A stretch of DNA of 64,000 bases, taken from NCBI GenBank assembly GCA_008364785.1, contig VTTJ01000011.1, positions 1-64,000 of the forward strand. The letters run 5' to 3'. The translations under genes and the position numbers were made by a program. The stretch is from Bacillus sp. BGMRC 2118. GTDB taxonomy: Bacteria; Bacillota; Bacilli; Bacillales; SA4. The notes beneath the pieces are model-generated. The model was not told the origin of the DNA and ran no database searches. It saw only the letters and a program-made list of their open reading frames with translations. Positions 42,679 through 50,708 of this stretch are shown piece by piece (position 1 is the stretch's first letter; each line of letters opens with the position of its first letter).

Positions 42679-42692
42679 TAGTTTGTTAGGAA

Positions 42693-43223
42693 TTAAGCTT
42701 TAGCAGCTTGGATTTGTAGAGATACTTTAATTTGATCTCCAACAAGTACTCCACCAGTTTCTAATGCAGCATTCCAAGTTAACCCGTAGTCACTGCGGTT
42801 TAATTTACCTTCTGCACTGAAACCAACCTTCTCGTTACCCCATGGATCTTTTCCAGTTCCTTCGTACGTCACTGTAAATGTTTCTTGACGAGTTACACCG
42901 TGAAGTGAAAGATCACCTTTAACCTTATACTCATCTGCGTCTACCTTTTCAACGTTTGTAGAAGAGAAAGTCATTGTAGGGTACTTTTCCACTTCAAAGA
43001 AGTCAGCTGAACGTAAGTGGTTGTCACGATCTTCACTGCGAGTATCAACACTTGCTAATTCAACATTGAATTGAATAGAAGCTGTAGTTAAGTCTTGTGG
43101 ATCTGCAGAGATTGTAGCAGAGAATTCATTAAAAGAACCCTTTACTTGTGCAATCATCATATGTCTTACTGAAAAATCTACACTGCTGTGACTTGCGTCT
43201 AATGCCCAATTTGATACTGTCAT
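42693..43223 (-). CDS. YceI-family lipid-binding protein
   Basis: A 176-residue lipocalin-like YceI protein. Family signatures are HSSVDFSVRHMMIAQVKGSF near the start, RDNHLRSADFFEVEKYP (about 83-99) and LHGVTRQETF (about 128). It binds isoprenoid or polyisoprenoid chains in the cytoplasm here, as no signal peptide is seen. The promoter contains an MhqR-like palindrome, suggesting induction by quinones. Exact role is unknown. Confidence 0.92.
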   Translation of the reverse strand: MTVSNWALDASHSSVDFSVRHMMIAQVKGSFNEFSATISADPQDLTTASIQFNVELASVDTRSEDRDNHLRSADFFEVEKYPTMTFSSTNVEKVDADEYKVKGDLSLHGVTRQETFTVTYEGTGKDPWGNEKVGFSAEGKLNRSDYGLTWNAALETGGVLVGDQIKVSLQIQAAKA

Positions 43224-43260
43224 TGTGTATTACCTGCCTTTTTATTATTTTTAATTTGTA

Positions 43261-43278
43261 TATCTCTAATTCGAGATA
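43261..43278. promoter_or_regulatory. MhqR-like operator of the yceI gene
   Basis: TATCTCTAATTCGAGATA is a near-perfect palindrome (8 of 9 half-site positions), placed about 10 bp after the predicted start site on the minus strand. A further half-site TTATCTCAT lies just upstream. It matches the operator before the dioxygenase gene at 23060-23075 and the known MhqR box style. Confidence 0.65.
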
Positions 43279-43294
43279 TATGATTATGAGATAA

Positions 43295-43323
43295 ATTATA
43301 TGACAGTATTTTGGATACGTCAA
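43295..43323 (-). promoter_or_regulatory. strong sigma-A promoter of the yceI gene
   Basis: On the minus strand TTGACG (43318-43323), 17-bp spacer, TATAAT (43295-43300). Confidence 0.85.
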
Positions 43324-43346
43324 TGAAAAAGAAATATTTTATTTAA

Positions 43347-43437
43347 AGCTGTTTTCGTATAGATTGTTGCTTTCTCGTAAAAATCTCAGGAAGCCGGACT
43401 TTTACTAAGTATCTAGTTAGTACTATACATAAAGAGC
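43347..43437 (-). mobile_element. MITE-like element, family 1, copy E (half element)
   Basis: From AGCTGTTTTCGTATAG through AATCTCAGGAAGCCGG to ACATAAAGAG, matching half of copy C in the same orientation. The second half is gone. Confidence 0.7.
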
Positions 43438-43513
43438 CTTATATAATGACAAAGAAGTGAGGAAAGCAACCAGCAAAAGGCAATGTAACAGCATATCAAG
43501 AGCAGAAGTAAAC

Positions 43514-43556
43514 CACTTAAAAGGAATGGGGGCCATGCCCCTATTCCTTTTAAGTG
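43514..43556. repeat. REP-like palindrome
   Basis: CACTTAAAAGGAAT and its complement flank a GGGGGCCATGCCCC core, with one bulge. Related to 27691-27727 and 59251-59297. Confidence 0.8.
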
Positions 43557-43655
43557 ATAAAGCCTAATCAAGCATAGAATTAGTGAAAATAGATAGCTTA
43601 TATGGTGGAGAATGTTTTACTATTAAGAAAAGGATAGATTAAGGAGGATTTATAC

Positions 43656-44834
43656 ATGGATCAATTGAAGAGCAAAATCATTGAGTATATAGACGAACTG
43701 AAGAATGATTTTTATGAAATTAGTAGGTACATAGGTAATAACCCGGAGTTAGGTCATGAAGAGTTTAAGGCTTGTAAGGTGTTATCTGATAAGCTGGAGC
43801 AACATGGATTTGAAGTAACAATTGGAACTTGTGATTTACAGACAGCGTTTACGGCTGTATATGATAGTGGAAAGCCTGGACCTTCGATTGGATTTATGGC
43901 AGAGTATGATGCACTTCCTGGTCTTGGGCATGCATGTGGTCACAATTTAATTGGTACGTTGGCTGTTGCATCTGGAATCGGGCTGAGCTCTGTTTTGGGT
44001 GAAACAGGAGGCATGGTAGTTGTCTATGGAACACCAGCTGAGGAGACACGTGGTGGGAAGGTCACAATGGCGGAAGCTGGAGTCTTCGATGAGTTAGATA
44101 TTGCTATGATGGTTCATCCACTGGATCACTATCGAAAAAGTGGGAGCTCGCTTGCAATGGATGCCATTCAGTTTGAGTTTTTCGGCAAAGCTGCACATGC
44201 AGCTGCTGCCCCGCATGAAGGGATCAATGCACTGGATGCAGTCATCCAAACCTTTAATAGTATAAATGCTTTAAGACAACATGTGAAATCGGATGTAAGA
44301 ATACATGGTATCATTCCAGAAGGTGGAAAAGCGGCAAACATTGTGCCTGACTATGCAGTTGCACAGTTTTACGTAAGAGCTTCAAGTCGCACATATGTAA
44401 ACGAAGTAGTAGAAAAAGTGAAAGCATGTGCGCAGGCAGCTGGATTAGCAACAGGAGCTAAGCTAGAAATCTCCAATTATGAATTATCTTATGATGACAT
44501 GATCACGAACGATCAACTTTCGAATGTGTTTACAGAAAATCTAATTGCACTTGGAGTTAATCCGAAAGAAATATATTCAAGTGAAGGAGATACAGGTTCA
44601 CTTGATATGGGGAATGTCAGCCAAGTTGTGCCAGCCATACATCCATATGTTCAAATCACAACAGAAAAACATGCCTGCCATACTCCAGGGTTCCAACAAG
44701 CAGCAATGAGCGACATGGGCAGAGAAGGAATGATCCTGGGAGCAAAAACAATGGCACTCACTGCTTTGGATGTACTAACAAATCCCGAGCTCCTGTCTAA
44801 AATTAAAGAAGAATTTCATAAAGCAAAAAAATAA
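43656..44834 (+). CDS. M20-family amidohydrolase/peptidase
   Basis: A 392-residue zinc hydrolase of the M20D group (AbgB, N-acyl-amino-acid hydrolases). Metal-site motifs are GHACGHNLIG (about 95) and PAEETRGGK (about 130); the lid/dimerisation domain (about 170-290) contains GKAAHAAAAPHEGINALDAV. It removes acyl groups or cleaves small amides in the cytoplasm. AAGGAGG precedes the ATG. Stand-alone gene; the physiological substrate is unknown. Confidence 0.9.
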   Translation: MDQLKSKIIEYIDELKNDFYEISRYIGNNPELGHEEFKACKVLSDKLEQHGFEVTIGTCDLQTAFTAVYDSGKPGPSIGFMAEYDALPGLGHACGHNLIGTLAVASGIGLSSVLGETGGMVVVYGTPAEETRGGKVTMAEAGVFDELDIAMMVHPLDHYRKSGSSLAMDAIQFEFFGKAAHAAAAPHEGINALDAVIQTFNSINALRQHVKSDVRIHGIIPEGGKAANIVPDYAVAQFYVRASSRTYVNEVVEKVKACAQAAGLATGAKLEISNYELSYDDMITNDQLSNVFTENLIALGVNPKEIYSSEGDTGSLDMGNVSQVVPAIHPYVQITTEKHACHTPGFQQAAMSDMGREGMILGAKTMALTALDVLTNPELLSKIKEEFHKAKK

Positions 44835-44849
44835 ATCAATCATTCTCTT

Positions 44850-44879
44850 AAAACTACGGCTAAAAACCGTAGTTTTTTT
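44850..44879 (+). terminator. terminator of the M20 gene
   Basis: AAAACTACGG / CCGTAGTTTT stem followed by T run. Confidence 0.92.
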
Positions 44880-44880
44880 A

Positions 44881-44923
44881 TTCGACAAAATTCGGGTGGT
44901 GCCTGGCACCACTCGAATTTTTT
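44881..44923. repeat. REP-like palindrome with GGTGCCTGGCACC core
   Basis: TTCGACAAAATTCGGG leads into GTGGTGCC-T-GGCACCAC and CGAATTT. The identical 43-bp unit recurs at 46421-46463, and half of it at 69-93 on the other strand. Confidence 0.88.
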
Positions 44924-45028
44924 TTCATGAAATCTTCTAACTCTAGTAAAAGTTCGTTAATAGTTTCGTCATATACGCTAGGTAAGATAAGGACAAGGTT
45001 TAAGGCATTACATTCTTAGGAGGCAGAT

Positions 45029-45226
45029 ATGAAAGGGAATAGTGAAAAGAGGAGAAGAGGAAATGGTTTTATTGTTGCGGTGATGGCTGGTGTGATTAGC
45101 TCTTTCTTAACCTTGACGTTTGTTCCGTATTCTCAGGAGATGACAGCTGAGATGGAACAAAAGCTGGATGCAATCAGTGAAATAATACATCTAAACAAAC
45201 GTTTGATTAAAGGTGAAGGGAGGTGA
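45029..45226 (+). CDS. small membrane protein leading the pspA operon
   Basis: A 65-residue protein with one helix (about 14-32, GFIVAVMAGVISSFLTLTFV) after a very basic start (KRRRGNG), then an amphipathic tail. Not recognised. TAGGAGG precedes its ATG. It is 5 bp from the next gene and starts the unit that ends with pspA, so it may be a membrane sensor or anchor for PspA. No sigma-W or LiaR site was found in the region before it. Confidence 0.7.
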   Translation: MKGNSEKRRRGNGFIVAVMAGVISSFLTLTFVPYSQEMTAEMEQKLDAISEIIHLNKRLIKGEGR

Positions 45227-45231
45227 ATTGA

Positions 45232-45747
45232 ATGAAAAAGTCAAAATGGTTCGTCATATTATTATCTATTTTTCTAGTTCTGCTTGCAGGTTTTACAGTG
45301 TTTAAAGGTGTTGCTGAATTAGTGGTTGGAAATGGTATGCATCATGGCCAAGCATTCCGACAAGGACCACATGGAGGACCATTGCATCATCATAGAATGG
45401 CTCTAGTTGGAGGATATACGCTGTTCGGGTTATTTTCAATGATTGGACTATTATTCAAAATCGGTTTGATAATGGTAGGCTGGTTCCTATGGAAAAAATC
45501 CTCAGGAATGAAAAAGTGGGTCGGTGCGCTATTCGCTATTGTGGGGATATTCGCATTACTTCCTTGGTTTTTTGCACTTCCATTATGTGCACTGATTGGA
45601 TATGTAATGATGAAAAAACAATACAGTAGCCCGATTGAAAATTTAGAAGTGGCAACGACAGCATCTGAAACGATGATTCTACCAAATATACAAACTGCAG
45701 ACTACCTTGATCAATGGGAGCGCACAGTGAATAGGGAGGAAAAATAA
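45232..45747 (+). CDS. membrane protein of the pspA operon
   Basis: A 171-residue membrane protein with three or four helices (about 5-27, 58-88, 97-120). A His/Gly-rich loop (MHHGQAFRQGPHGGPLHHHR) follows the first helix and could bind metal. The cytoplasmic tail is polar. Family not recognised; it is encoded directly before pspA (1 bp gap), as partner membrane proteins of PspA often are. AGGGAGGTG precedes ATG. Confidence 0.7.
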   Translation: MKKSKWFVILLSIFLVLLAGFTVFKGVAELVVGNGMHHGQAFRQGPHGGPLHHHRMALVGGYTLFGLFSMIGLLFKIGLIMVGWFLWKKSSGMKKWVGALFAIVGIFALLPWFFALPLCALIGYVMMKKQYSSPIENLEVATTASETMILPNIQTADYLDQWERTVNREEK

Positions 45748-45748
45748 A

Positions 45749-46414
45749 ATGGGTATTTTTAAGAGAATGAAGTCAATGGTAACAGCAGATATACATCAAA
45801 CTTTAGATAGATTTGAAGACCCGGTAAGTATGTTGAATCAATATTTACGAGAATTAGAGGAAGAAATTCAAAAGGCACAGGATGCTTTAGCCAAACAATT
45901 ATATGTTGAAAGAAAATATGAATTGCTAGTAAAAGAATCAAAACTAGCAATCGAGAAAAGAAAGCGTCAAATTGACTTAGCCTTAGACAGAGGAGAAGAA
46001 GAAGTAGCAAGGCTGGCTGTTCAGGATAAGATTGTTCAAGAACAAAGATTGTCAGTCTATACTGAGCAATTTGAAACCATTAAGTCCCAAACCATAGTTC
46101 TAGTAGATCAAATAAAGCAGATTAAACAAAAATACGAAGAACTTCAAAATCGAAGACTTCTATTACTTTCAAGAGCCAATGTAGCAAAAGTCACAAACGA
46201 AGTAAACAAAGTGGTTGTATCTTTCAATCCAGAAAATGCACAAAGAGGCTTCAACAGAGTGGAAGAAGAAATAATAAAGCTCGAAGCTAAAGCTAACTCA
46301 CATGTGTACTTGGCAACTACGAATCATTATCACTCGGAGTTTCTAGAAACAGAAGTAGAACAAGAATTAAAGAAACTGAAAGAACAAAGAGAACAAAAAG
46401 AAGAAATGGAGTAA
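45749..46414 (+). CDS. PspA/IM30-family membrane-protection protein
   Basis: A 221-residue, almost entirely coiled-coil ESCRT-III-like protein. It begins MGIFKRMKSMVTADIHQTLD, then FEDPVSMLNQYLRELEEEIQ, the conserved start of PspA, Vipp1 and LiaH. These proteins polymerise on stressed membranes to stop proton leakage. Length matches the family. The two preceding small membrane proteins probably recruit or control it. AGGGAGG precedes its start. Confidence 0.92.
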   Translation: MGIFKRMKSMVTADIHQTLDRFEDPVSMLNQYLRELEEEIQKAQDALAKQLYVERKYELLVKESKLAIEKRKRQIDLALDRGEEEVARLAVQDKIVQEQRLSVYTEQFETIKSQTIVLVDQIKQIKQKYEELQNRRLLLLSRANVAKVTNEVNKVVVSFNPENAQRGFNRVEEEIIKLEAKANSHVYLATTNHYHSEFLETEVEQELKKLKEQREQKEEME

Positions 46415-46420
46415 AGATTA

Positions 46421-46463
46421 TTCGACAAAATTCGGGTGGTGCCTGGCACCACTCGAATTTTTT
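46421..46463. repeat. REP-like palindrome, second identical copy
   Basis: Identical to 44881-44923 over 43 bp. It begins 6 bp after the pspA stop and probably serves as its transcription terminator (stem then T run), so the repeat brackets the pspA operon. Confidence 0.88.
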
Positions 46464-46561
46464 TAATTCACCCAACTTTAACACCTTGTCCAAAGTATGT
46501 TCATAATTCGGTAATATTTACCCTTTAGGATAGTGGTATCAAATGAAATGGAGGAGAGTAA

Positions 46562-47452
46562 ATGATGAGGTTGGTTAGGGAGCGTTGGGGTTTGGTAGTG
46601 GTTTCAGCTGTGATCGTGGTTGGAGTAATAGTATCAGTTCTGCTTACTACGAAAACGGAGGTAGTCGCGAAGGTTGGCAGTGATTCGATTAGTAAGGAAG
46701 AGTTATATGACGCAATGGTGATGCAGTATGGAGCGGATACGCTTGATAAGCTCATTTCTGACAGAATCATTGAGCTTGAAGTAAAAAAAGAAAAAGTAAC
46801 GGCTACGGATGAAGAGGTGGGAGACGAACTACAATCATTAATTGAATCGTATGGAAGCGAGGAATCATTTAATGAAGCTTTGGCGACGAGTGGGTTATCT
46901 CTAAGTGATGCCAAGAAGGAGATTAAAACCTTTTTACTAACAGAAAAGCTGCTATCAGAACGTGTAACTGTATCAGATGAAGAAATTAAAACCTATTTTG
47001 AAGAAAATAAGGATGAGTTTGGACAGGCTGAGCAGGTTCAAGCTAGTCATATCTTAGTGGTGGATGAAAGCACAGCACAGGAAGTCCTTGCAAAGGTTAA
47101 GGCTGGGGAAGACTTTGCAACATTAGCTGAGGATTATTCTACTGACACTGCTACAGCTGAAACAGGCGGTGATTTAGGATATTTTGGTCGTGGGGAAATG
47201 ACAACAGAATTCGATGAAGCAGCCTTTTCACTTAGCGTCGGTTCTGTAAGCGATCCGGTTAAAACCGAATACGGCTATCACATTATCAAGGTCACCGATA
47301 AGAAGGAAGCGAAGGAAGCAACGTTAGAAGAAAGCAAAGAAGAAATTAAAGAAACCCTTCTGGATGAAAAAATCTCTTCTGAATATACAGTTTGGCTGGA
47401 AGAGAAAATGAAGGACTATAACATTACAAATTCACTTTCTGATGAAAGTTAA
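46562..47452 (+). CDS. PrsA-like parvulin foldase, membrane-anchored
   Basis: A 296-residue peptidyl-prolyl isomerase. An N-terminal helix (about 9-30) lacks a lipobox Cys, so it is a transmembrane anchor rather than the usual PrsA lipid anchor. SurA_N-like helices (about 40-135) precede a parvulin PpiC domain (about 155-250: ASHILV, GGDLGYFGRGEM, YGYHIIKV). It should help fold secreted proteins outside the membrane. It is followed by a secreted repeat protein and a two-component system. GGAGG precedes the ATG. Confidence 0.9.
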   Translation: MMRLVRERWGLVVVSAVIVVGVIVSVLLTTKTEVVAKVGSDSISKEELYDAMVMQYGADTLDKLISDRIIELEVKKEKVTATDEEVGDELQSLIESYGSEESFNEALATSGLSLSDAKKEIKTFLLTEKLLSERVTVSDEEIKTYFEENKDEFGQAEQVQASHILVVDESTAQEVLAKVKAGEDFATLAEDYSTDTATAETGGDLGYFGRGEMTTEFDEAAFSLSVGSVSDPVKTEYGYHIIKVTDKKEAKEATLEESKEEIKETLLDEKISSEYTVWLEEKMKDYNITNSLSDES

Positions 47453-47477
47453 TCAATTGTTAAAGGTTACGTCATTC

Positions 47478-47497
47478 TTTGTTCATCATTTGTTCAT
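47478..47497 (+). promoter_or_regulatory. candidate response-regulator direct repeats
   Basis: TTTGTTCAT occurs twice (47478-47486, 47489-47497) with an 11-bp period, one DNA turn, as bound by OmpR-type regulators. It precedes the 28-residue-repeat gene and lies 1 kb before an OmpR-type regulator gene. Confidence 0.4.
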
Positions 47498-47549
47498 ATC
47501 TATTGGACATTCTTAACATGTAACAAAAAAACTATCGGAGGTAAGAAAC

Positions 47550-48359
47550 ATGAAAAAAAACATGATGACGTACACATTAGCCGGAGCAATCACGTTAGGA
47601 TTAGTTGGAACAATTCCTGCATTAGCCCAATCAAATGAAGATAACTCGCAAGTTAGCGGGACTGAAGTGGTCAATGTCCAAAATGATCATCAGTTCGAAC
47701 AAAAAAGAGGCTTCATAAAGAACGAAGCATTACTAAGTGCACAAGCAAAGAAATACGGAATTGAAACAGAAGGCAAAGAGACTAAGGTAGTAGCAGAAGA
47801 AATTCATGCAGCACAGCTTCAGGAAAAAGCAAAGATACTAGGAATTAAATCAGAAGGAAAAGAAAACAGAGTACTTGCACAGGAAATCCGTGAAGCAGAG
47901 CTAAAAAAAGAAGCAGAAGCATTAGGGATCCAGACAGATGGTACAGAATATGAAGCATTAGCTCAGGAAGTGTTTGAAGCAAAAGTAACGAAACAAGCAA
48001 AAGAACTCGGAATTACAACAGAAGAAAAAGAACTTCGTGATCTCGCGAAGGAAGTTAAAGAGGCACAAGTAAAGAAGGAAGCAAAAGAGCTAGGCATTGA
48101 TACAACGAACAAAGAACTCCGAGACCTTGCTAGAGAAGTACATGACAAAAAAGTCGTACAAGCAGCTGAAAAAATAGGTATTGATACAACGAATAAAGAT
48201 ACTCATGAGCTAATGGAAGAAATCATGACAAATCACGCAGACAAGGCTGAAGAACTGGGGTTATTACCAAACAAAGATAAGTTCTTTAAAGGTGGCCACC
48301 ACGGTAAGGGCTTTAAGTCAAAGCCTATGGACTCAACAGAAGATGACAATACCCTTTAA
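47550..48359 (+). CDS. secreted protein with six 28-residue helical repeats
   Basis: A 269-residue secreted protein of unknown function. The signal peptide ends near PALAQS (about 27). Residues about 65-232 hold six tandem 28-residue repeats with consensus AKxLGIxTEGKExRxLAxEV and EAxVKK, probably a helical solenoid. The tail is Lys/Gly/His-rich (KGGHHGKGFKSK). GGAGG precedes its ATG. A possible regulator site lies upstream, and the two-component system follows after a terminator-like hairpin. Confidence 0.8.
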   Translation: MKKNMMTYTLAGAITLGLVGTIPALAQSNEDNSQVSGTEVVNVQNDHQFEQKRGFIKNEALLSAQAKKYGIETEGKETKVVAEEIHAAQLQEKAKILGIKSEGKENRVLAQEIREAELKKEAEALGIQTDGTEYEALAQEVFEAKVTKQAKELGITTEEKELRDLAKEVKEAQVKKEAKELGIDTTNKELRDLAREVHDKKVVQAAEKIGIDTTNKDTHELMEEIMTNHADKAEELGLLPNKDKFFKGGHHGKGFKSKPMDSTEDDNTL

Positions 48360-48391
48360 TCCTTTAATGTAAAAGGAAGACAAACTATGAT

Positions 48392-48424
48392 AAAATCCTC
48401 GGATATAGACGTTCTGAGGATTTT
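48392..48424 (+). terminator. terminator of the repeat-protein gene
   Basis: AAAATCCTC / GAGGATTTT stem; the T tract is only four bases, so it may be leaky. Confidence 0.55.
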
Positions 48425-48493
48425 ACCCTCCTGACAACATCTTATCAAGAAAATGTATCCTCTAAATATTACTCCCTGAAAGGTTGATCCTAC

Positions 48494-49195
48494 TTGCGAA
48501 TATTAGTCATAGAAGATAATGAGAGCGTATGCTCCATGTTAGAAATGTTTTTCAGTAAAGAAAATATAGAAGGTAAATTTGTTCACGACGGCCTTGAAGG
48601 GTACGAAGTATTTAAAAGCGGAACATGGGATGTGTTAATCATTGATTGGATGCTTCCTGGTATGGATGGCGTATCGCTATGCCGGAAAATAAGAAATGAT
48701 GAAAGCCTGGTTCCCATTATCATGCTGACGGCAAAGGATACCGAATCCGATCAGGTGTTAGGTCTTGAAATGGGAGCCGATGATTACGTAACAAAGCCGT
48801 TTAGCCCACTTGCGTTAATGGCAAGAATAAAGGCTGTCACTCGTAGATATAAACAGGAAGTCACAAACACGGTCCAATCAACAGATTATGTCACGACAGA
48901 ATTTATAAAAATCAGTAAAGATACAAGAGAAGTCTTATTATATGGTGAGCCATTAACAAATCTGACTCCAAAAGAATTTGACTTATTATATTACTTTATC
49001 CAACATCCGAAACAAGTTTTCTCTAGAGATCAATTACTAGAAAGAGTATGGGGGTATGATTTTTACGGTGATGAACGTACAGTAGATGTACATATAAAAA
49101 GGCTGCGTAATAAAATTGGAAGCCCAAAACAGCCGTTTCTTCATACCGTCTGGGGAGTCGGATATAAATTTGATGATACGGCGGCAGAATCATGA
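48494..49195 (+). CDS. OmpR/PhoB-family response regulator
   Basis: A 233-residue regulator. The receiver domain (about 1-118) has the acidic pair VIEDN, phospho-acceptor Asp in LIIDWMLPG (about 54) and the Lys of DDYVTKPF. The OmpR winged helix (about 130-228) shows LTPKEFDLLYYF and ERTVDVHIKRLRNKIG. The start is TTG 48494 with AAAGG upstream. The stop overlaps the kinase gene by 4 nt, so both are made together. I cannot name the system. Confidence 0.93.
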   Translation: MRILVIEDNESVCSMLEMFFSKENIEGKFVHDGLEGYEVFKSGTWDVLIIDWMLPGMDGVSLCRKIRNDESLVPIIMLTAKDTESDQVLGLEMGADDYVTKPFSPLALMARIKAVTRRYKQEVTNTVQSTDYVTTEFIKISKDTREVLLYGEPLTNLTPKEFDLLYYFIQHPKQVFSRDQLLERVWGYDFYGDERTVDVHIKRLRNKIGSPKQPFLHTVWGVGYKFDDTAAES

Positions 49196-50604
49196 AAATC
49201 AAATACCTTTATCAATTACTTGCCAGCCATCTTAGTCTATTAATAATCGCTTTTCTTGTGCTAAGCCTACTATTTTCTCACTATATTGAAGAGCTGGTCT
49301 TTCAAAATAAAGTAGATGAACTAACAGCTTTTGGAGAGAAGATTTTAAATGACAGTACAGGATTGCCGTTTAAAGGTGGAGAACGGCAGCTGAGTCAGTA
49401 TAGTGAGCTTTTGCGGGCACGCCAAACAGAGTTTATTGTGTTTAATGATCAAGCAAAGGTTGTGTATTCTAGAGGAAACATTCATCCTGAACTAAGATTG
49501 CACCAGAAGGAATGGGAGAAGTTGCAGACAGGAGAATTCATTAAATTAAAGAAAGATATTGGGAGATTTGGAGAGGATGTTTCCCTCGTGGCGTTACCAT
49601 CTATACAAGGTGGAAAATTAGCAGGTGGAATCTTACTACTATCCCCAATTAGTGGAACGAGAGAGGTCATCGGAGATATCAATCAATATTTACTGTATAC
49701 TGTACTTATATCGTTATCCATTTCTTTTATGGTGAGTTATGTTCTTTCTAAGCTTCACGTCAAACGCATTCAGCGAATACGAGAAGCAACATCGATGATT
49801 GCATCAGGCAATTATGATGTGCATATGCCAGCTTCAAACTTTGATGAAATTAGTGAATTAGCAAAAGATTTTAACCGTATGGCTGAAAGACTAAAAATGT
49901 CAAATGAAGAAATAGAAAGCTTGGAAAATCGTAGACGAAACTTTATGGCAGATGTGTCACATGAATTAAGAACACCCTTAACCACGATAAGCGGAGTTAT
50001 TGAGGGACTCAGAAACAACATGATTCGTGAGGAACAACGTGAAAATGGATTTGACTTAATTAGTAAAGAATCGAAAAGGTTAATACGTCTCGTCAATGAA
50101 AATCTTGATTATGAAAAAATAAGATCCAATCAAATTGAAATCAATAAAGTAGAGATACAATTAAGTGAGGTTCTGGAAATTCTCCAAGACCAATTATCCA
50201 TACAAGCCGAGGAAAAAGGAAATCAAATTCATCTATCAGTAGAGTCATCCATCTATGTTTTTGCCGATTATGATCGACTCATTCAAATGATCATGAACAT
50301 TGTTCGAAATAGTATCCAATTTACGGATAACGGTCATATTTGGTTAAGAGGAAAAACAAGCTCTGCAGAAACCATTATAGAGATTGAGGATACAGGAATT
50401 GGAATAGATTCCGAGCAAATAGAAATGATTTGGCACCGTTTTTACAAAGCAGATTTATCTAGATCAAATAACCCGTACGGAGAGTTTGGACTAGGACTTT
50501 CCATTGTGAAAAAGCTCGTCGAACTTCATAACGGACGTATTGAAGTACAAAGTGAAAAGAATGTAGGAACTCTGTTTACAATTTATTTACCACATAAGAA
50601 TTGA
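49192..50604 (+). CDS. sensor histidine kinase
   Basis: A 470-residue kinase pairing with the regulator just upstream. Two helices (about 10-33 and 162-185) bracket an extracellular sensor of about 130 residues; HAMP (about 187-240), HisKA with DVSHELRTPLTTIS (His about 261) and HATPase_c with NIVRNSIQFT, DTGIGI, GLGLSI follow. The signal is unknown; adjacent envelope genes (PspA, PrsA-like, repeat protein) suggest cell-surface stress. Confidence 0.94.
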   Translation: MKIKYLYQLLASHLSLLIIAFLVLSLLFSHYIEELVFQNKVDELTAFGEKILNDSTGLPFKGGERQLSQYSELLRARQTEFIVFNDQAKVVYSRGNIHPELRLHQKEWEKLQTGEFIKLKKDIGRFGEDVSLVALPSIQGGKLAGGILLLSPISGTREVIGDINQYLLYTVLISLSISFMVSYVLSKLHVKRIQRIREATSMIASGNYDVHMPASNFDEISELAKDFNRMAERLKMSNEEIESLENRRRNFMADVSHELRTPLTTISGVIEGLRNNMIREEQRENGFDLISKESKRLIRLVNENLDYEKIRSNQIEINKVEIQLSEVLEILQDQLSIQAEEKGNQIHLSVESSIYVFADYDRLIQMIMNIVRNSIQFTDNGHIWLRGKTSSAETIIEIEDTGIGIDSEQIEMIWHRFYKADLSRSNNPYGEFGLGLSIVKKLVELHNGRIEVQSEKNVGTLFTIYLPHKN

Positions 50605-50708
50605 ATAAGTAGAAAAGCTGAGGCATTTTGTACACTATTTGATAGGTCAAGTGCCTTTTTATTGAGGTAACACATATACTGTAGGGTCACAAACCTGGAG
50701 GGAAACAC

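Noticed and set aside
44924..45028. Sigma-W promoter before the pspA operon
   Set aside because: TGAAAT and CGTT-like boxes occur but 21 bp apart, not the 16 bp needed.
44881..46463. The two identical palindromes as CRISPR repeats
   Set aside because: They are 1.5 kb apart with genes between, not a spaced array, and no cas genes are present.
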